59,995 nt of DNA. It comes from Rhodospirillales bacterium. Its GTDB lineage: Bacteria; Pseudomonadota; Alphaproteobacteria; Acetobacterales; Acetobacteraceae. The stretch is taken from the NCBI GenBank assembly GCA_947447625.1, contig CANFKS010000009.1:1-59995 (forward strand). The letters are read 5' to 3'. Positions 53,923-59,995 of the stretch are shown here, piece by piece (the first letter of the stretch is position 1; every line of letters starts with the position of its first letter). Position numbers and translations under genes: made by a program. The notes below the pieces were generated by a model. That model had not been told where the DNA came from. It ran no database searches and saw nothing but the letters and a program-made list of their open reading frames with translations.

Positions 53923-54058
53923 AATACCTCCTCATCCCCGCGCATCGTTTGCGGGGTGGTCACAACTATGGTTTAAGCCCGCCGCCACTCATAGACACCC
54001 CCTGCCCACCGCCGGGCCTTCCCGAGCGCGCGCGGCATCAACGCGGAGGCCGATCGCA

Positions 54059-56752
<2,694 letters not shown>

Positions 56753-56769
56753 ACGAAATCGGGCACCTC

Positions 56770-56805
56770 AAGTCAGGTTGGGGCTTCACAGCCCCAACCT
56801 GACTT
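56770..56805 (+). terminator. 16-bp-stem hairpin after acnA
   Basis: AAGTCAGGTTGGGGCT pairs perfectly with AGCCCCAACCTGACTT around TCAC. There is no T run after it, but the stem is very stable. A second hairpin, CCCGTTCC with GGAACGGG (56813-56833), follows. Confidence 0.75.
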
Positions 56806-56812
56806 GCTATAG

Positions 56813-56833
56813 CCCGTTCCTCGGCGGAACGGG
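56813..56833 (+). terminator. second hairpin between acnA and tRNA-Lys
   Basis: CCCGTTCC and GGAACGGG form an eight-base-pair stem with a five-base loop, 27 bases before the tRNA. It may insulate the tRNA from acnA transcription. Confidence 0.45.
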
Positions 56834-56860
56834 CGGCAGCGATTGCCCGGTTCCAGTGAT

Positions 56861-56941
<81 letters not shown>

Positions 56942-57302
56942 ACACCAAGGACTTACGGATAATCTAGGTCTGATTGAAGTGCACGACGATAGCCCTGGGG
57001 CTTCAATGGGGCTTCAGCAGCACGCTAACAGGTTTGGGCACTCTCAGTGTGGGGCCCCCATCGGCTTTTAGCTTAGCACTCGAAATCTCGAGCCCTGTCT
57101 GTCCTAGCGCAGCAAAAAACGATCATTGCTCGGCGCTCCTGCACTTTGTCCATGCGAAGTGCCCGAGTCGTTGGGCGCGCGCCCCGCAATGGAGGTGCCC
57201 CCCTCCTCTCCCGCCACCAGCAAAAATCGGTTTTGACGTTTTTTTGACGATGTTCGGCCTCTGCGGTAAGCTGGCGCGATCAAATCAGCCGAATGGCGTA
57301 AA
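56942..57302 (+). other. island leader, no convincing gene
   Basis: 361 bases. Two weak overlapping frames (plus 56974, minus 57460-57104) look non-coding. Visible features: the repeated GGGGCTTCA (near 56998 and 57010), a hairpin GCACTT/AAGTGC (57141-57162) with outer CTCGG/CCGAG pairing, and a promoter-like sequence at 57244-57272. Confidence 0.6.
57244..57272 (+). promoter_or_regulatory. candidate promoter of the island operon
   Basis: TTGACG (57244-57249), a 17-base spacer, and TAAGCT (57267-57272), 31 bases before the first gene. A second TTGACG lies at 57233-57238. Confidence 0.5.
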
Positions 57303-57572
57303 ATGCAATTGGTTATGCCTTCTTTAGGACATCGCATCCCGGCCCGGCTTTGGCTGGGTTTGCTGTCGGCGGCGATCTGCCTCGGGCTGGCAGCGTACTG
57401 TAACCCTGCTGCGGCCCAAGGGAGCCACCCGGTCAAAGGCCATGTCACGAAGAAGGGCACCTATGTCGCACCTCACCGTGCGACCAACCCCAACCACACG
57501 AAACGGGACAACTACTCCACCAAGGGCAACGCCAATCCCTACACGGGCAAGCCGGGGACGAAGAACCCATGA
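57303..57572 (+). CDS. island gene 1: small exported protein with GTYVxPH / NPYTGxxGT motifs
   Basis: 89 aa. A signal peptide (ARLWLGLLSAAICLGLAAYC, cleavage near AAAQG, or a possible lipid Cys) precedes a short mature domain with KGHVTKKGTYVAPHRATNP and NYSTKGNANPYTGKPGTK. I have seen this Gly/Tyr/Asn motif in small exported proteins of many proteobacteria; function is not known. ATG 57303 and ATG 57315 are both possible. The stop overlaps the next start (ATGA). Confidence 0.75.
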   Translation: MQLVMPSLGHRIPARLWLGLLSAAICLGLAAYCNPAAAQGSHPVKGHVTKKGTYVAPHRATNPNHTKRDNYSTKGNANPYTGKPGTKNP

Positions 57573-57775
57573 TGGCGTGTCTGCGCAACCGCGACGAGCG
57601 GTTTCCGCTCAACGCCACTCCTAGCGTTTTAAGTTTCATGAAAAAGTTTGGCCCGGGGCATGGCGACAAGCCTGACGCGGGCGGTGGGGAGCCGCCTCCG
57701 AAAGAAGGGGATAAGTTAACTTCAACAACCGGCAAGCCTATGGTATTTACGGGCGGGAAGTGGATGTACCCATGA
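57569..57775 (+). CDS. island gene 2: small soluble hypothetical protein
   Basis: 68 aa, start ATG 57569 in an ATGA overlap. After an N-terminal part of ordinary composition there is MKKFGPGHGDKPDAGGGEPP, then STTGKPMVFTGGKWMYP. No signal peptide, no family recognised. An internal ATG at 57638 (MKKFG) would give 45 aa. The stop overlaps the next start as ATGA. Confidence 0.6.
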   Translation: MMACLRNRDERFPLNATPSVLSFMKKFGPGHGDKPDAGGGEPPPKEGDKLTSTTGKPMVFTGGKWMYP

Positions 57776-58251
57776 GCACTCCTGTTCCTGCAAACGAAAT
57801 CCCGGGCACTCCTGTTCCTGCAAACGAAATTCCGTCAGGAAAGCCTGCCACCGGCGGGCGGTTTGTTCCCGACGAGCCAACAATGATGGCGATGGGCAAA
57901 TTTCTCGGCGTGATTCTTGGACCTTCTATCTTGTTAATGGGTGGGCTCGTCGTAGTTGGGTTGGCCATAAGAAGTGCTCGCAAACGAATCGTGGAAAAAA
58001 CGGAATCATCGCCATCTCCAGCACCGCAATTTAATGGCTGGCAGCGCCTAGGATTAGTGTCCAGCATCCTCTGGATTATTATTTCATCAGGAATTTTTAT
58101 TTCAGTTGCTATAATTAACGATGATTATGACATAATTACGAAGGACATTTTTATATTTTTCTTTTTAATTTATTCCCCTGTCGTGGCGTTGTGGATTTTG
58201 GGATACGCGGTAGCTTGGATACGAGAAGGCTTTCGAAAGAGCAGTTCATGA
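57772..58251 (+). CDS. island gene 3: small membrane protein
   Basis: 159 aa. Two copies of a ten-residue unit (TPVPANEIPG / TPVPANEIPS) at the start, one hydrophobic helix (GVILGPSILLMGGLVVVGLA), a charged loop, the motif NGWQRLGLVSSILWIIISS and two further helices with Phe/Ile-rich composition (FIFFFLIYSP). Very AT-rich in the second half. ATGA overlaps at both ends. The WxRLxxVxSxLW motif occurs in other small membrane proteins, as I recall. Confidence 0.75.
   Translation: MSTPVPANEIPGTPVPANEIPSGKPATGGRFVPDEPTMMAMGKFLGVILGPSILLMGGLVVVGLAIRSARKRIVEKTESSPSPAPQFNGWQRLGLVSSILWIIISSGIFISVAIINDDYDIITKDIFIFFFLIYSPVVALWILGYAVAWIREGFRKSSS
57776..57835 (+). repeat. 30-bp in-frame tandem duplication
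   Basis: GCACTCCTGTTCCTGCAAAC begins both copies at 57776-57805 and 57806-57835; the copies differ at the ends only. It duplicates a ten-residue segment in the soluble N-terminus of island gene 3. Confidence 0.92.
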
Positions 58252-58655
58252 ACTTCAAGGCGGGACTCTTTCGCCTTTGGTTGGTGCTTTCCGTTTGTTG
58301 GTTGATGGGGGCATCGATTATTCTTCGCGATGACCTAGTGGCTACGCGCGCTGGTTTCGATCCCGTTGCTTTCCTTGCTGAATACGGGGATAAGAAACCC
58401 GCTTTATCACCTGCAGTTCCATCCGGCCCCTGGGAAGATTATAAAAAAGCCCCAATTGTGCCGGCAGAAGACATGCCTGGTCGAACCAAGTTTGATCCCT
58501 CCACTGCCAAACCTATTAGAGCCACTGTGCTTGAGGCTGACTGGGAAGCCCGATTGGACGCGGGGGCAATGGTGCTCGGGCCACCGCTGATATTCTTGGT
58601 GTTAGGACTGTCAGGTGCTTGGGTGATCGCTGGCTTCCGAGGAAAGCTACGATGA
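58248..58655 (+). CDS. island gene 4: small membrane protein
   Basis: 135 aa, start ATG 58248 (ATGA overlap). A first helix (FRLWLVLSVCWLMGASIIL) resembles the RLxxVxSxxW motif of gene 3. A roughly 80-residue polar part with Pro-rich segments follows, then a second helix (VLGPPLIFLVLGLSGAWVIA). Both ends would face the cytoplasm with the polar domain outside. No known family. Confidence 0.72.
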   Translation: MNFKAGLFRLWLVLSVCWLMGASIILRDDLVATRAGFDPVAFLAEYGDKKPALSPAVPSGPWEDYKKAPIVPAEDMPGRTKFDPSTAKPIRATVLEADWEARLDAGAMVLGPPLIFLVLGLSGAWVIAGFRGKLR

Positions 58656-58906
58656 ACGCTATCATGCCGCGGGCCGAAATCGTCCACCGTCTGAAGGTGC
58701 TGCAGAAACGCCGCCAGTTCGGTGAGGCAGTCTGTGGTCTGACCAAAGTCGCGGAAATGGCAGGCCTTGATCGCAGCACCGTATTCGCTGCCGCCACTGG
58801 TAGCCACCGCCTGGCAGAAACCTCGCAGATTAGGCTGTCACGGGCGCTACAGCGCCTCGATGAGCAACCAGTACCATCGCGGGCTCTGCATCTAACACTT
58901 TCTTAA
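58652..58906 (+). CDS. island gene 5: HTH DNA-binding protein
   Basis: 84 aa, start ATG 58652 (ATGA overlap). It contains a Xre-like helix-turn-helix: LTKVAEMAGLDRSTVFAAAT, then SQIRLSRALQRLDE. It may repress the operon or be an excisionase-like factor. The TAA stop lies in the right attachment repeat, so the reading frame is closed by the integration site. Confidence 0.72.
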   Translation: MNAIMPRAEIVHRLKVLQKRRQFGEAVCGLTKVAEMAGLDRSTVFAAATGSHRLAETSQIRLSRALQRLDEQPVPSRALHLTLS

Positions 58907-58949
58907 TCAGCGGGTCGTAGGTTCGAATCCCACAGCGCCCACCATCACA
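58901..58949 (+). repeat. right attachment repeat (49 bp, attR-like)
   Basis: Exact duplicate of 56893-56941: the anticodon-loop-to-CCA part of tRNA-Lys. It cannot be a functional tRNA because the acceptor and D-arm 5' half is missing. It closes the island. Confidence 0.93.
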
Positions 58950-59046
58950 TCCCGTTGAAATCGTCAGGCATTTGAAGTTCCTGCGGGATCGCAAAAAAAA
59001 CTCTGGCGCAGGTGATCAACCAAAGAGTGAGAGCGGCGCGGGGTTG

Positions 59047-59995
59047 TCAGACGCCCTTGCCCGCTGCGAAGCGCACCGCCTCCTCCGCCGCGCGGAACAG
59101 CGCGCGCGCCTTGGCCCGGGTTTCCTCATGCTCGGCTGCCGGATCGGAATCCGCCACCACCCCGGCGCCGGCCTGCACATACATTGTGCCGTCCTTCACC
59201 ACCGCGGTGCGCAAGGTGATGCAACTGTCCATCGTTCCATCGGCGGCGAAATACCCGACGCAGCCGCCATAGATCGCCCGGCGCGACGGTTCGAGCTCGT
59301 CGATGATCTCCATCGCCCGCACCTTCGGCGCCCCCGACAGCGTGCCTGCCGGGAAGCCTGCCGTCAGCGCGTCGATCGCATCCAGGCCGGGCCGGATCGT
59401 GCCCTGCACGTCGGACATGATGTGCATCACATGGCTGAAGCGCTCGATCCCGAAACTTTCCGTCACCCGCACTGTGCCGATTTGGCTCACCCGGCCGACA
59501 TCGTTGCGCCCGAGATCGAGCAGCATGAGATGCTCGGCCCGCTCCTTGGGGTCGGCGAGCAATTCGGCCTCCAGCGCCTGGTCCTCCTCATGCGTCACGC
59601 CCCGCCTGCGCGTGCCTGCCAGCGGGCGGATCGTCACCGTGTTGTCGCGCAACCGCACCAGGATCTCCGGGCTTGAGCCGATCACCGAGAACCCGCCGAA
59701 ATCCAGGAAGAACATGAACGGCGCCGGGCTGATCCGGCGCAGCGCGCGATACAGCGACAGCGGCGGCAAGACGAACGGCACCGAGAAGCGCTGGCTCAAC
59801 ACGATCTGAAACGCATCGCCGGCCGAGATATAATCCTTGCCCTTCTCGACCGCCGCCATGAACCCCTCGGGCGTGAAGTTGGACCCCGGCTCCTCCAGCG
59901 GCGGCAAGGCCACCGGCGGCGGCGCGATCGGCACCGGGCGTGCCAGGGCCGCCGAAGCGGCATCGAGCCTGGCCCGCCCCAACTCCCACGCCGCC
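59047..59995 (-). CDS. trpE: anthranilate synthase component I, C-terminal part (cut by window edge)
   Basis: The visible 316 residues cover the chorismate-binding domain. Motifs: [16 protein letters not shown], the GTRRRG loop with [42 protein letters not shown] and [17 protein letters not shown]. It makes anthranilate from chorismate with TrpG for tryptophan synthesis. The frame remains open at the right edge ([10 protein letters not shown]), so the N-terminus lies outside. The island lies directly downstream of its stop. Confidence 0.95.
   Translation of the reverse strand, partial: AAWELGRARLDAASAALARPVPIAPPPVALPPLEEPGSNFTPEGFMAAVEKGKDYISAGDAFQIVLSQRFSVPFVLPPLSLYRALRRISPAPFMFFLDFGGFSVIGSSPEILVRLRDNTVTIRPLAGTRRRGVTHEEDQALEAELLADPKERAEHLMLLDLGRNDVGRVSQIGTVRVTESFGIERFSHVMHIMSDVQGTIRPGLDAIDALTAGFPAGTLSGAPKVRAMEIIDELEPSRRAIYGGCVGYFAADGTMDSCITLRTAVVKDGTMYVQAGAGVVADSDPAAEHEETRAKARALFRAAEEAVRFAAGKGV

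Noticed and set aside
57104-57460. 118-codon minus-strand frame in the island leader
   Set aside because: No domain, and it overlaps the signal peptide of island gene 1 on the other strand; judged non-coding.
58901-58949. Second tRNA-Lys gene
   Set aside because: Only the part from the anticodon loop to CCA is present; the acceptor 5' strand and D-arm are missing, so it is an attachment repeat.

Overview
The window is a GC-rich chromosomal segment of an alphaproteobacterium. The family is probably Acetobacteraceae. This is inferred from the codon bias, a DUF1491 protein, a phasin, a ClpS-ClpA pair, c-type cytochrome maturation genes, and several small conserved alphaproteobacterial proteins beside a cold-shock gene. 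No species can be named from the sequence alone.

Layout. 1-2.4 kb: an M20 amidohydrolase coupled to a ketopantoate-reductase-like enzyme. 2.4-3.8 kb: three small membrane proteins, two with zinc ribbons (DUF805, TM2). 3.9-6.6 kb: an MlrC-type M81 peptidase, a DUF429-like protein and a small charged protein. 6.8-9.1 kb: a membrane protein, a heptosyltransferase-like protein, DUF1491 and a GNAT acetyltransferase. 9.4-12.4 kb: OmpA, a lipoprotein and a zinc-less-looking MDR oxidoreductase. 12.7-15.4 kb: Ada, then dgoA-dgoK. 15.5-20.9 kb: a complete Dpp/Opp-type ABC transporter. 20.9-21.8 kb: small proteins and a cold-shock protein. 21.9-26.7 kb: a polyamine/iron-type ABC operon with two tandem binding-protein genes. 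27.0-35.7 kb: asparaginase II, two orphan family-5 binding proteins, prfC, a cupin, a P1 peptidase and a DapA-like lyase. 35.8-39.5 kb: clpA, clpS, phasin. 39.8-44.7 kb: a D,D-carboxypeptidase, map, a thioesterase, an SDR and radC. 44.8-47.2 kb: motB-motA and a PaaI thioesterase. 47.2-52.5 kb: a cyclase, an AbgB-like amidohydrolase, metY, a small protein and an SDR. 52.7-56.8 kb: ccmB, ccmA, acnA. 56.9-58.9 kb: a tRNA-Lys gene carrying a small inserted island. 59.0 kb to the end: the C-terminal part of trpE.

The most unusual region is a 2.06-kb island bounded by a 49-bp perfect direct repeat of the 3' part of tRNA-Lys(CTT), 56893-56941 and 58901-58949. It has no integrase. It carries five small genes, all + strand, joined by four consecutive ATGA stop/start overlaps: an exported protein, a small soluble protein, two membrane proteins and a helix-turn-helix protein whose stop codon lies in the right-hand repeat. 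Parts of it are conspicuously AT-rich compared with the surroundings.

The second theme is non-coding repeats at gene ends. Five loci carry a MITE-like element made of two inverted hairpin arms. Two other loci share a second hairpin family whose stems differ by compensating changes. Short tandem triplications also sit at gene junctions: potC/potA has three copies of the stop-RBS-start junction, and the clpS stop codon region is triplicated.

Metabolically the window leans towards peptide, amino-acid and amide use (M20, M81, P1, asparaginase, DapA-like, cyclase, several ABC binding proteins), with housekeeping genes interspersed. No CRISPR array, rRNA, transposase gene or complete prophage is visible.
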